Source of the DNA: Chryseobacterium arachidis
Lineage (GTDB): Bacteria; Bacteroidota; Bacteroidia; Flavobacteriales; Weeksellaceae
Reading direction: 5' to 3'
Assembly: GCF_900129245.1 (NCBI RefSeq)
Contig: NZ_FQUT01000001.1
Span: 124,001-188,000, forward strand
DNA: 64,000 nucleotides
Positions 42,895 to 51,391 of the stretch are shown in pieces. Within the stretch, counting starts at the first letter, position 1; each line of letters begins with the position of its first letter. Both the position numbers and the translations under genes were made by a program. The notes beneath the pieces are model-generated. The model was not told the origin of the DNA. It ran no database searches and was given only the letters and a program-made list of their open reading frames with translations.

Positions 42895-44121
42895 TTAAAT
42901 CAGATTTCTATTTTTCATTTCATTATAAATCAATCCCAAACAGCTTTGTCCTTCGGAAGTTTCATCCCAATACATTTCGTGAACACGAATGCTGTACAAC
43001 ATCATAAAATCGAAAATTCCTTTTACGGGACTCACTTCATAATTGATGTTTTGAGGTTTATTTGATGCTCCCAAAACTCCGAATTCAGCTTCACCTGCAT
43101 TTTTATCTTTTCTGAAATTGGTGCCAAGAGCATCCGCAGTGGAGTAGATGTTCATCCATTGAAGAGAGTCTCCCGGCTGTATCTGGCGATTTTCGTAAAA
43201 TCTTGAATAATAGGAATTGACGAATTCATAGGGAGTTCCTATAGTAATGATAGATTTACAATAAGTTAAAGCATTTTTCGAAGGCTTTGTTCCGTAAGGA
43301 TAAGCATAATCCAAAGCCAGAATAGTTCCAAAACTATACGAATGAAAATGAATTTCACAATCGGTCTCATTTTCTGTGATATAATCTACCAGATGCTCCA
43401 GATTTCCCTGAATCAACTGTTTCTGGGATCCGTGTTGTAAATAATCGTTGGCACAGACAAAATTTGTTGCAAGCTCAGTAATTACTGTATTTGCATTTGG
43501 AATTATTAAAACCAACAAAGAAGTAAACAATACTATAGATTTTGAAATTTTATGAAAATCAATATTTATACAACCTATTTCTATTCCTCTGAAAGAAACG
43601 TATGGGATATCTCCTGGGTAAAAGAAGTTTTTCAGTTCTGCTAACTTAATATTGTCTTTTGTGAAAAAATCTGTTGCTGCCTCTAAGGTTGCGGGAAACA
43701 TCAAAACTAAAGAAAGTGATAAAATTAAAAAAATCGAAAAAACATACAGTGATTCAATAGATCTGCTGTAGTTTTTGGGTAAGAATGTTCTTTTAAGAAT
43801 CAGAGGGAATTTTTTCAGGACTAAAACCAATAGCCAGAAACTTTTAAATAGTAAAGATCGGCTGTTGAACTTTTCCGTAAGAATATCATGATATTTAAAG
43901 TCGTAAAATTTGTATACAATATCATCGGGTGAGCTTTTTTCATAAATACTCACTACCAGGCTTTCCTTGTTTTTAGTATAATTTATTTTTTCGGTTTTCG
44001 TTTCATATTGAAGGCCATTGGTGTTGAAATTCATTTCATTTTTAAAGCGTTCTGCATATCTTTCAACCGAATTACGATCAATAGCCTTGCCTAAAGCTGA
44101 TATATAGATTCCGGTTTTCAT
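42895..44121 (-). CDS. Membrane protein with an alpha/beta-hydrolase-like C-terminal domain
   Basis: This 408-residue minus-strand protein has a soluble N-terminus (KTGIYISALGKAIDRNSVER), transmembrane segments near residues 91-112, 125-150 and 190-215, and a C-terminal domain with ETDCEIHFHSYSFGTILALDYA. The HSYSFGT segment resembles a lipase nucleophile elbow (G-x-S-x-G) with His and Phe-Gly variations. It is followed by KSIITIGTPYEFVNSYYS, typical of lipase-like folds after the nucleophile. Later Asp and His residues (STADALGTNFR, IRVHEMYWDE) could complete a triad. This suggests a membrane-tethered lipase or esterase, not certain. It begins divergently with a short plus-strand ORF that overlaps its start codon. 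Confidence 0.45.
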   Translation of the reverse strand: MKTGIYISALGKAIDRNSVERYAERFKNEMNFNTNGLQYETKTEKINYTKNKESLVVSIYEKSSPDDIVYKFYDFKYHDILTEKFNSRSLLFKSFWLLVLVLKKFPLILKRTFLPKNYSRSIESLYVFSIFLILSLSLVLMFPATLEAATDFFTKDNIKLAELKNFFYPGDIPYVSFRGIEIGCINIDFHKISKSIVLFTSLLVLIIPNANTVITELATNFVCANDYLQHGSQKQLIQGNLEHLVDYITENETDCEIHFHSYSFGTILALDYAYPYGTKPSKNALTYCKSIITIGTPYEFVNSYYSRFYENRQIQPGDSLQWMNIYSTADALGTNFRKDKNAGEAEFGVLGASNKPQNINYEVSPVKGIFDFMMLYSIRVHEMYWDETSEGQSCLGLIYNEMKNRNLI

Positions 44122-44236
44122 GATTGATAATTTTTTATATGAATGGATTTCCTTACTTATCGGAAAGGAATTTGTTGAAATACTAAAAATGAATGCAGGA
44201 TTACCTGAAAAGATCAGGCAGGAGATTAAAAGTTAA
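44120..44236 (+). CDS. Short ORF of 38 residues, unclear status
   Basis: ATG 44120 overlaps the start codon of the divergent hydrolase-like gene. The peptide, starting MIDNFLYEWISLLIGKEFVE, has natural-looking composition with a hydrophobic first half and a charged end (LPEKIRQEIKS). It may be the end of a lost gene or a small real protein. No ribosome-binding signal is evident. The rest of 44237-44332 holds nothing that I can identify. Confidence 0.2.
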   Translation: MIDNFLYEWISLLIGKEFVEILKMNAGLPEKIRQEIKS

Positions 44237-44332
44237 TTTCATGTTTTTAGTTTTTATGGTTTAAGTTTACTCTAAAAGGCTGAATAATAGCTGTTCTAAA
44301 TTTAGTGATATTCTTTTGATAAGATAAGAAAA

Positions 44333-44656
44333 TTAATATGAATTATTTTTTGTTTTAAAAAATATGGTTATATCATAATAACTTATATATAAAAACAATA
44401 CACCACACAAAACAGTAAAAACCAAAAGAAATCTGTTTTTAGGACTGATCTTTTTAATTCTTAAGTGGCTTATAAGCCATGAAATTAAGGCAAAAAAGGC
44501 CAAAGCAAAAAGAAGATATTGCGGTTTGCTTTCTTTCACAACTTCCCAAAAATCAAATCTCATCGGGTATAGAATTAGATAATTTCCTAAAGTATGAGCT
44601 ACAATCAGCAGGATTAAAACAACAATATTAATGGTGAGTAACTTTTTGGAAATCAT
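44333..44656 (-). CDS. Small membrane protein with three transmembrane segments
   Basis: This 107-residue protein has hydrophobic segments at about 7-28 (LTINIVVLILLIVAHTLGNY), 46-66 (QYLLFALAFFALISWLISHL) and 77-99 (FLLVFTVLCGVLFLYISYYD), separated by basic loops (RIKKISPKNR). No domain is recognised. Directly upstream of its ATG are five copies of TTATT (44656-44680 on the plus strand), in the place where a ribosome-binding site should be. Changes in copy number there could affect expression. It belongs to the mixed accessory group around 44-48 kb. Confidence 0.5.
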   Translation of the reverse strand: MISKKLLTINIVVLILLIVAHTLGNYLILYPMRFDFWEVVKESKPQYLLFALAFFALISWLISHLRIKKISPKNRFLLVFTVLCGVLFLYISYYDITIFFKTKNNSY

Positions 44657-44680
44657 TATTTTATTTTATTTTATTTTATT
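44656..44680. repeat. Pentanucleotide tandem repeat (TTATT)x5
   Basis: Five perfect TTATT units lie directly upstream of the minus-strand membrane-protein ATG and overlap the stop codon of a degraded gene. Simple repeats at this position can change copy number by slippage. Confidence 0.75.
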
Positions 44681-44862
44681 AATCTGATAATTGCCAGGTC
44701 ATCAGTCGGTTTCATCCCGTAATAATGTTCCAGTTTTTTTAATTTCATGGAAAGCATTTCCTCAGAATCGATGTTGGTTTTATCGAGCAAAAGATAATCA
44801 ATCGGATTGAGTTTTTCATCATGATCGGTCTGCTGATTTAGGAGCAAGACTTCTGTCTTCCC
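44671..44862 (-). pseudogene. C-terminal fragment of a lost gene (phosphatase-like end)
   Basis: A minus-strand frame without a start codon near its left end reads KTEVLLLNQQTDHDEKLN, then YYGMKPTDDLAIIRLIK before the stop at 44671-44673. The PTDDLAIIRL ending resembles the last strands of SpoIIE/PP2C-type serine phosphatases. The frame is closed by a stop at 44863-44865. It is best read as a remnant; family assignment is tentative. Confidence 0.4.
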
Positions 44863-44944
44863 TTATTCTATATTCTAAAAGTTCATCATAAAGTAGATGC
44901 TTTTCATTATTATAGATTAAAAAATCATTTATTTGGCGAGTCAT
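44819..44944 (-). pseudogene. N-terminal fragment of a lost gene, 41 residues
   Basis: ATG at 44942-44944 opens a frame starting MTRQINDFLIYNNEKHLLYD, a type of N-terminus seen in small immunity-like or SMI1-like proteins, and stops at 44819. It overlaps the phosphatase-like fragment in another frame. This suggests that a deletion joined the beginning of one gene to the end of another. The remaining few bases to 44960 hold nothing else. Confidence 0.35.
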
Positions 44945-44959
44945 TTAAAGTAAAAAATT

Positions 44960-45355
44960 TTACGCAGAATATTCAATTCCGCCAATATAGATCAAAGAGA
45001 AAAAATCGTTTTCCACAGAAACCGGTTTTGGGATCTGCTTGTTTAAGAAAATAATGGAATTGATATTCATATCCAGATTAAGCTCATTCAATCTGTTGAT
45101 AAGAATCGGAAGCCATTGTTCTGCAAAAGAATATTCTGAAAATTTTTCGTAAATTGTTCGGTTTCCGTCCTCAAAACCATATTCTACAAAATCGTGATCC
45201 AGCCAGATCGTATCCTGAGATTCTGCAAATTTTGAAATGTACTTATCGTCGGATTCTTCTTCCAGATAGAAATTTTCATCTTCTTCTACAAATTCATAAA
45301 AATCTTCCTCGCTGTTGAAATTTCCTACCCAAAAGTCTAATGTATCTGTATTCAT
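44960..45355 (-). CDS. Imm22-family immunity protein
   Basis: I start at ATG 45353-45355 (MNTDTLDFWVGNFNSEEDFY), because the longer frame adds an unlikely 17-residue lead; this gives 131 residues. The sequence matches immunity protein 22: xFWVGNFxSEEDFYEFVEEDEN at the front, DHDFVEYGFED in the middle, and an acidic surface throughout. Imm22 proteins protect against polymorphic toxins (often nucleases) and are frequently strain-variable. No toxin gene is next to it, so it is an orphan. Its distance from the T6SS locus is only 7 kb. Confidence 0.65.
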   Translation of the reverse strand: MNTDTLDFWVGNFNSEEDFYEFVEEDENFYLEEESDDKYISKFAESQDTIWLDHDFVEYGFEDGNRTIYEKFSEYSFAEQWLPILINRLNELNLDMNINSIIFLNKQIPKPVSVENDFFSLIYIGGIEYSA

Positions 45356-45441
45356 AATTTTAAATTCTAATCCCTTATTTCTCCATAGGGAATTCAAAGT
45401 TATCATTTAATATTTTAAATAGAAAGCAAAAAAGAGCAGAA

Positions 45442-46158
45442 CTATTTTTGAAACAGATATTTTAGTATTTCATTGACTGACGATGAATCTTTTTTTTGAA
45501 TTTGAGAACATTCAATGTCATATTCTACAGGTTGTTTTTTTGAATACATATAACTTTCAAGCCAGGATTTTCCCTTCGATTGAATAAATTTTTGATCGAG
45601 CGAAGGACCAATTTCATATCGAAATTCAGAATGACAGCCCAAACAATTATTTTCATATAAAACAATTCCGGGCGGAGAATTCTTATTTGTAAATTCATTG
45701 AAATTTAGCTTTAATGGTACTTTTCGAATAGATTTTCCTAGTTTAATGGTTCTATAAATGTCTAAAACTTCGGGAGAGTTTGCTTTCTTATTGAATATAT
45801 AAACACCCTCTGAAGAATCTGCTTTTGGAATATAGATTGAAGCAAAACCTCCGTATATATTTTGAGAAGTTTCAATCACGGCCTCTCTACCATCAATCGT
45901 GATCTGTTTAAAGAGATTATTTTTAATTGGATTTTTGTACGTTTTAGGATTGTACATTCCGTATGTTATAAAAATCGTATCATCATCTTTTGAAAGATAA
46001 GCGAAGTAGGAATCTATGCCTTGTTTTTCTGTAAGTTTCCAGTCGGAAGGATATTCAAATTTTATCATTCCCTTTTCAAATTTATTGAATGGAATATTTT
46101 CCTTTTTTGCGCAAGATATAAGGAATAACAATACTAGAATAAGTGAAAGACGATTCAT
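45442..46158 (-). CDS. c-type cytochrome-like lipoprotein
   Basis: This 238-residue protein begins MNRLSLILVLLFLISCAKK, a lipoprotein signal (Cys16). Residues about 30-130 form a beta domain (FEKGMIKFEYPSDWKLTE). A single haem-binding motif CLGCH is at about residue 172-176 in LYENNCLGCHSEFRYEIGP; the segment GPSLDQKFIQ follows, as in small cytochromes c. A Met ligand may be MYSKKQP. The role could be electron transfer, but the N-terminal domain is not one I recognise, and the neighbours are unrelated. Confidence 0.55.
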   Translation of the reverse strand: MNRLSLILVLLFLISCAKKENIPFNKFEKGMIKFEYPSDWKLTEKQGIDSYFAYLSKDDDTIFITYGMYNPKTYKNPIKNNLFKQITIDGREAVIETSQNIYGGFASIYIPKADSSEGVYIFNKKANSPEVLDIYRTIKLGKSIRKVPLKLNFNEFTNKNSPPGIVLYENNCLGCHSEFRYEIGPSLDQKFIQSKGKSWLESYMYSKKQPVEYDIECSQIQKKDSSSVNEILKYLFQK

Positions 46159-46174
46159 ATTTTTTCTAAAATTA

Positions 46175-46567
46175 TTAAAAAAAATTAAACGTTAAAATCA
46201 ACATAATTAAAAAATAGTACAGCATTGTAGAACTTAGAAATAAAATACAAAATATAATATTGTAGGTAAAATATCCCCGAATAATTAGGATATTTTCCAA
46301 CAAGGAATTAATACCGAAAAGCATTAAAAAATAACCCGGAATCAGAAAATTAATCATCAATAGAAATAAGCCATTTTCTAAAATTTTATAATTGAAAAAG
46401 CCCGGTGTTATGATAATGATATACAAACTTGATAAGATGGTAAGGATAAATAGTACAGTTAGATATACTTTTAGCCTGAATTGCTTATTTTCCTTTTTGA
46501 AGAACAAAAAATAATGAAAATTTGAAACTCCCAGTAAAGTTGCAGCAAAAATTCTAAAATCAACCAT
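46175..46567 (-). CDS. Small membrane protein of unknown function
   Basis: I start at ATG 46565-46567 (MVDFRIFAATLLGVSNFHYF), which overlaps the end of the upstream YdeI-family gene by 8 bp; a longer frame upstream is very basic and unlikely. The 130-residue product has about four hydrophobic segments (VYLTVLFILTILSSLYIIII, LLMINFLIPGYFLMLFGI, IIFCILFLSSTMLYYFLIML). No motif is recognised. The overlap suggests co-translation with the preceding gene. Confidence 0.45.
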   Translation of the reverse strand: MVDFRIFAATLLGVSNFHYFLFFKKENKQFRLKVYLTVLFILTILSSLYIIIITPGFFNYKILENGLFLLMINFLIPGYFLMLFGINSLLENILIIRGYFTYNIIFCILFLSSTMLYYFLIMLILTFNFF

Positions 46568-47126
46568 AAAACGAAATTCTCTTCCCCAATTCACTTTCTG
46601 TAATCGTCTTCTCCAATCTCGACAACCTTGTTTTCTCCTGTTTCGCACTTGTAATCCAATGCAACATCACTTTCTTATAAGAGGGAGCCTGATTGTTGAA
46701 AAATTCCCATGCTTTTTTATTGGCTTTAAATTGTTTTTCATAGTCAGGATAAAGAGTTGCCAATTCTTTTTCGTGAGAATAAATGGCAGATCTTTCAGGT
46801 TTTCTCAATTCAAAAGCCTTTAAACCTTCGGAAGTCATTAAGCCGGCTTTGGTAAGATCTTCCATTTTTTTAATATTGATGGCGCTCCAAATACTGGTCG
46901 GTTTTCTTGGTGTAAAACGGATGCTGTAACTTTCCTCATCAATCGATTTTCGAACACCGTCAATCCAGCCAAAGCATAATGCCTGATCAACAGATTCAGA
47001 CCAGGTGATGGAAGGTTTTTTTGTTCCGACTTTGTAAAATCCTACCAAAAGTTCTTTCTCGTTTTTATGGTTTTTTTCCAGCCATTTTCGGAATTCTTCT
47101 GGTGTTGGGAAAAATGTTGCTACCAT
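46560..47126 (-). CDS. YdeI/OmpD-associated family protein
   Basis: This 188-residue cytoplasmic protein matches the YdeI family, sometimes called bacteriocin-protection proteins: FPTPEEFRKWLEKNHKNEKE at the start, WSESVDQALCFGWIDGVRKS, RFTPRKPTSIWSAINIKK, and a C-terminal helical part (WITSAKQEKTRLSRLEKTI). The biochemical role is unknown; YdeI in Enterobacteria affects resistance to polymyxin and stress. The family is widespread in Bacteroidota. It is the first of two overlapping genes. Family assignment is confident, function is not. Confidence 0.8.
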   Translation of the reverse strand: MVATFFPTPEEFRKWLEKNHKNEKELLVGFYKVGTKKPSITWSESVDQALCFGWIDGVRKSIDEESYSIRFTPRKPTSIWSAINIKKMEDLTKAGLMTSEGLKAFELRKPERSAIYSHEKELATLYPDYEKQFKANKKAWEFFNNQAPSYKKVMLHWITSAKQEKTRLSRLEKTITESELGKRISFYG

Positions 47127-47165
47127 TTTATTTATAATATTGCTAAAATATTGAATTTTAAAATT

Positions 47166-47837
47166 TTATTCATCAATTCCATAAATCAATATCGTATCAA
47201 TTTCAGGAATATTCAAATTTTCTAATTCATTTATTTTAATAAGTTGTTGTGCAAAATGAAAGAGTTCATTTTTAGCATTTTCAATTGCAATTTTTAGTAC
47301 TTCTTTATCAACAGCAATTTTGCCTTCTAAAATAGGTGGCGAATATGGATCTTGAATTTCCGAATTTAAAAAGTCAAAAATAATTTTAGTCTCAGATTTT
47401 TCGACTCTCGGAGATGGATGACCCATATAAAAATAGACGTGCTCTTCTTCAGCAATCAAATCCTCCCATTCTGTTATATCTCTCAGTTTTCCACAACAGT
47501 GAGGAAAATATTTATCAACATTATTAATTTTTAAAATATATCCTCCATCTAAAGAACATGTTAAATCATCGATTCCTCGATTTTCCTCTGTCTGTTGAAT
47601 TTCAATTTCCTTATGAATAATTTTTAATAGATCTTTATCCGAAATTTCACTTATTCTGTAAAAAGAAGAACTTTTAAAATAAGGCTTCAAATCCTTGGAA
47701 AAACCAGCTTTTATGTTTGCGGAAATACGATAATCCTCCCATTCATCGGGAAATTCCCAATAAGGGCCGGAAGGAGGCATCGGTATATCCTCATCATAAT
47801 TCGTAATTTCTATAACAGGTATAAGTTCTACTTTCAT
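47166..47837 (-). CDS. Uncharacterised acidic protein
   Basis: ATG 47835-47837 (MKVELIPVIEITNYDEDIPM) is preferred to an upstream frame that overlaps the next gene; the product has 223 residues. It contains PMPPSGPYWEFPDEWEDYRI near the start, DDLTCSLDGGYILKIN with nearby YFPHCCGKLRDITEW, and HVYFYMGHPSPRVEKSE. The three cysteines and His could bind metal. No signal peptide. It resembles in style the SMI1-like or other immunity proteins but I cannot name the family. It lies 2 bp from the upstream gene, so it is probably co-transcribed with it. Confidence 0.5.
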   Translation of the reverse strand: MKVELIPVIEITNYDEDIPMPPSGPYWEFPDEWEDYRISANIKAGFSKDLKPYFKSSSFYRISEISDKDLLKIIHKEIEIQQTEENRGIDDLTCSLDGGYILKINNVDKYFPHCCGKLRDITEWEDLIAEEEHVYFYMGHPSPRVEKSETKIIFDFLNSEIQDPYSPPILEGKIAVDKEVLKIAIENAKNELFHFAQQLIKINELENLNIPEIDTILIYGIDE

Positions 47838-47838
47838 A

Positions 47839-48315
47839 TTAATAAAATCTTCTGCTTTTTCCATCTAATAAATTTTCAAAAATTGAGATTTGCTCTTGGT
47901 TAAGGTTTTTCAGGGTTATCTTTTTATGCCTGTTCATAAGATATTCGGGATAATATACAAATTCAATGCTTTGGTGATCAATTTTATATTCTCTTAAAAG
48001 GGTAGGTTTCCTTGTATTTGTTCTGTTGGAATTCGAAAATAGAAGGTTCGTGACTTTATTGGGAATAAAACTGAAACCGATAGAAAACAAAAAAATTGAG
48101 TTTTCATTGATAAGAATATGGAAAAAACACTGTTCAAACCTTTTATTTCTGCCTGCGTCCGTAAAAATAGTGCCGCTTATATTCTTCAGTTCAATTGAAG
48201 CAGGAAGCTTACAGCTGGCCACAATTTTCTTTTTTTCTATAAAGAAGTAAATGCATTTCCCGACAGCAAATAAGACCAAACCTGCAACAAAGCAGAGAAA
48301 GAAAAGATCAGACAT
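47839..48315 (-). CDS. Membrane-anchored protein of unknown function
   Basis: This 158-residue protein has one N-terminal transmembrane segment (MSDLFFLCFVAGLVLFAVGK) with basic residues after it, so the remainder is probably cytoplasmic. The rest is a beta-rich domain (FFHILINENSIFLFSIGF) ending with a basic tail (LLDGKSRRFY). No family recognised. Its stop lies 1 bp from the start of the acidic-protein gene downstream, implying a two-gene unit in which an anchor protein and a soluble partner are made together. Confidence 0.45.
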   Translation of the reverse strand: MSDLFFLCFVAGLVLFAVGKCIYFFIEKKKIVASCKLPASIELKNISGTIFTDAGRNKRFEQCFFHILINENSIFLFSIGFSFIPNKVTNLLFSNSNRTNTRKPTLLREYKIDHQSIEFVYYPEYLMNRHKKITLKNLNQEQISIFENLLDGKSRRFY

Positions 48316-48435
48316 TTTTAATTATTTCAAAAGGTTAAAAGCTTTAATGCTCTAAGATAGGTTTTTTCATGATATCATGATTAATCAATTTTATAAATCA
48401 CAACGATGGATGTTTAGTTTTCTTTTATGAATCCG

Positions 48436-48443
48436 TAAATTTG
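48436..48443 (+). promoter_or_regulatory. -7 promoter element of the M16 peptidase gene
   Basis: TAAATTTG matches TAnnTTTG and lies 39 nt before the ATG at 48483. Confidence 0.55.
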
Positions 48444-48482
48444 TAAGATGCACTCAATGAGAAGGGCAGATAAAATTAACTT

Positions 48483-51350
48483 ATGAAGATAAAGACCTAT
48501 ACAGAAACTCATCATAAAGATTCTAATCATTACGAATATATCACGATTTCCAATGACGAAAATAAGGTAAGAATATATACTTTGAAAAATGGATTACAAG
48601 TTTTTCTTGCCCAGAATTTTGATGCTCCGAGAATTCAGACCTATATTCCGGTAAGAACGGGGAGCAATAATGATCCTGCTGATAATACAGGTTTGGCGCA
48701 TTATCTTGAACACATGATGTTTAAAGGGACTTCAAAATTGGGAACTCAGAATTGGGAAAAGGAGAGTGATTTATTAAACTGTATTTCAGACCTGTATGAA
48801 GATCATAAGGCTGAACAGGATGCTGAGAAAAAGAAAGAAATCTATAAAAAAATAGACGAAATTTCTCAGGAAGCAAGCCAATACGCTATCGCAAATGAAT
48901 ATGATAAAGCAATTTCGTCATTAGGTGCAACAGGAACCAATGCACACACTTGGTTTGATGAAACGGTTTATAAAAATAATGTACCCAATAATGAGCTTGA
49001 AAAATGGCTGAAGGTGGAGAAAGAACGTTTTTCAGAACTGACTTTAAGGCTTTTTCATACCGAGCTAGAATCTGTTTACGAAGAATTCAACAGGGCGCAG
49101 GATAATGATTCGAGATTGGTGAATTATGAGCTGATGGACGCTTTATTTCCAACTCATCCGAACGGGCAGCAAACCACCTTAGGAAAAGCGGAACACCTGA
49201 AAAACCCTTCTATGAAGGCTATACATAAATATTTTGATGAATATTATGTTCCGAACAATTACGCGATGGTCTTGGTTGGAGATTTGGATTTTGAAGAAAC
49301 CATTCAGCTGGTTGATCAGTATTTCGGGGCAATTCCTTACAGAGAACTCCCGGAAAAAACGGCAATTATCGAACAGCCCATTACAGAAATTGTGAAGAGA
49401 ACGGTAAAAAGTCCTACGACACCGAGAGTTCAGTTGGCTTGGAGAACTGAACGTTACGGTACAAGGGAAGCAATGCTGGCAGATATTGTGGTCAATATTC
49501 TGAGCAATAGAGGAGAAGCGGGATTAATGGATCTTAATATCAACCAGACTCAGAAATTACTTTGGGGGCAGGCCTATTCAGTTGGGCTGAAGCAATACGG
49601 ATATTTCTCAATCGTTGCGGTTCCGAAAGAAACCCAAACTCTTGATGAGGCGAAAGAGTTGGTGATGGAGCAGATCGAATTGGTGAAAAAAGGCGAATTT
49701 CCGGACTGGATGCTTCCTGCTATTATCAATGATTTCAAAATTCAGAGAATGAAAACGCTGGAAACAGCAGATGGTTTGGCCACTAATCTTTACGATACCT
49801 ACATTAAAGGCAGAACCTGGGAGCAGGAGCTGAACGAGATGGATGAATATGCAGAATTTACAAAAGAAGATGTAGTTGCTTTTGCCAACGACTTTTTTAA
49901 AGAAAATTACGTCATTGTCTATAAAGAAAAAGGAATCAATGATAAATTAATCCGAGTGGAAAATCCAGGAATTACCCCGATAAAGATTAATCGTGAAGCA
50001 CAGTCGGAATTTTTACAACATATTTTAGCTGAAAAAACCGCAGATATCCAACCTGAGTTTATTGATTATCAGAAAGAAATTAAAACAGATATTGTTAAGG
50101 ATAAAAAATTAAATTTTGTTAAAAATAAATATAACGACATTGCCCAGGTGCATTTTATTTTTCCTTTAGGAAGCGATCACGACAGAGATTTGGGAATTTC
50201 CACACAGGTTCTACAATATTTGGGAACGGAGGATTTTTCTCCTGAAGATCTTAAAAAAGAGTTCTTTAAAATTGGAGTAACCAATGATTTTAAGACATCC
50301 AATGATCAGCTGATCATTTCTCTTAACGGTCTCGAAGAAAACATTGAAAAAGGAATTAAGCTGCTTCAGCATTGGCTGTATGATGTAAAACCTGATCAGG
50401 AAATTTACAGCCAGTTTGTGGAAACGGTTTTGGAGAACAGAGCGGCTGTTAAAAAAGATAAAGGAAGAATTATGTCGGCATTAACGAACTATGCGAAGCT
50501 GGGAGAGTTTTCCAGATTTACAGATATTATTTCGAAAGCTGAACTTGAAAGCAGTAATGTCGAAGTGTTTACAGACAGAATGAAAAACTTATTCAGATTT
50601 CCTTATCAGATATTCTTTTACGGGAAAGATTTTGAGAATTTCAAATCATATATTGAGAATTATATCGACAATGAAAGCCTTCAGATTCCGGAGCCGAAGC
50701 AATATCCCGAGCCTGAAACGATTGGAAATGTCTATTTTACCGACTATGATATGGTACAGATGGAAATGGGTAAAGTAGGAAAAGGAAACTATGTAAATCC
50801 TGAAAACTTTGGCAAAATCAATGTATTCAATGAATATTTTGGAAGAGGGTTGTCGTCCATCGTTTTCCAGGAAATCCGTGAGAGCAAGAGTTTGGCATAT
50901 TCTGCTTACGTTTCTTATGCAGCGAATGCAGAGCTGAATCATCCGGATTACATCACTACTTACATTGGTACGCAGCCCGATAAACTGCAGATTGCCGTCG
51001 ACACCATGACAGAGCTGATGGCCGAGCTTCCCGAAGTTCCGATTCAGTTTGAAAATGCAAAAAATGCGGCCTTAAAACAGATTGCCTCACAGCGTGTAAC
51101 CCGAACGAATATTTTCTTTAATCAATTGAGGTTAAAAAAACTGAATATTCATCACGATTTCAGACAGGATATTTACAGGCAGATCGGAAATCTGAAATTT
51201 GAAGATTTAAGACAGTTTTACAATACGGATATCAAACCTATCCATTTTAATACAGCAATTATAGGTAAAAAAGAAAACCTGAATAGGGAAGCTGTCAACC
51301 AAATGGGTAGCTTTAAAGAAGTAAGTTTAAAAGATATTTTCGGACATTAA
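48483..51350 (+). CDS. M16-family (pitrilysin/insulinase-like) zinc metallopeptidase
   Basis: This 955-residue protein has the inverted zinc motif HYLEH (in GLAHYLEHMMFKGTSK) with the distal Glu in ELESVYEEFNRAQ, as in pitrilysin. Two tandem M16 halves are present: the active half (about 1-500) and an inactive half (about 530-955, LNFVKNKYNDIAQVHFIFPLG). No signal peptide is seen, so it is cytoplasmic, or starts downstream of a lost signal. It probably degrades peptides. The size and single active site are usual for the family in Bacteroidota. It has its own promoter and a terminator shared with the next, convergent gene. Confidence 0.85.
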   Translation: MKIKTYTETHHKDSNHYEYITISNDENKVRIYTLKNGLQVFLAQNFDAPRIQTYIPVRTGSNNDPADNTGLAHYLEHMMFKGTSKLGTQNWEKESDLLNCISDLYEDHKAEQDAEKKKEIYKKIDEISQEASQYAIANEYDKAISSLGATGTNAHTWFDETVYKNNVPNNELEKWLKVEKERFSELTLRLFHTELESVYEEFNRAQDNDSRLVNYELMDALFPTHPNGQQTTLGKAEHLKNPSMKAIHKYFDEYYVPNNYAMVLVGDLDFEETIQLVDQYFGAIPYRELPEKTAIIEQPITEIVKRTVKSPTTPRVQLAWRTERYGTREAMLADIVVNILSNRGEAGLMDLNINQTQKLLWGQAYSVGLKQYGYFSIVAVPKETQTLDEAKELVMEQIELVKKGEFPDWMLPAIINDFKIQRMKTLETADGLATNLYDTYIKGRTWEQELNEMDEYAEFTKEDVVAFANDFFKENYVIVYKEKGINDKLIRVENPGITPIKINREAQSEFLQHILAEKTADIQPEFIDYQKEIKTDIVKDKKLNFVKNKYNDIAQVHFIFPLGSDHDRDLGISTQVLQYLGTEDFSPEDLKKEFFKIGVTNDFKTSNDQLIISLNGLEENIEKGIKLLQHWLYDVKPDQEIYSQFVETVLENRAAVKKDKGRIMSALTNYAKLGEFSRFTDIISKAELESSNVEVFTDRMKNLFRFPYQIFFYGKDFENFKSYIENYIDNESLQIPEPKQYPEPETIGNVYFTDYDMVQMEMGKVGKGNYVNPENFGKINVFNEYFGRGLSSIVFQEIRESKSLAYSAYVSYAANAELNHPDYITTYIGTQPDKLQIAVDTMTELMAELPEVPIQFENAKNAALKQIASQRVTRTNIFFNQLRLKKLNIHHDFRQDIYRQIGNLKFEDLRQFYNTDIKPIHFNTAIIGKKENLNREAVNQMGSFKEVSLKDIFGH

Positions 51351-51355
51351 TAATA

Positions 51356-51390
51356 AGAAGGCTGTTTCATGATAACAGCCTTCTTTTTCT
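51356..51390. terminator. Bidirectional terminator between convergent genes
   Basis: AGAAGGCTGT / ACAGCCTTCT with a 9-nt loop; T runs flank it on the plus side, and the complementary side serves the minus-strand gene. Confidence 0.85.
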
Positions 51391-51391
51391 T

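Noticed and set aside
46568..46648. N-terminal extension of the small membrane protein
   Set aside because: The added residues are extremely basic and lie within the YdeI-family gene in another frame; ATG 46565-46567 is the better start.
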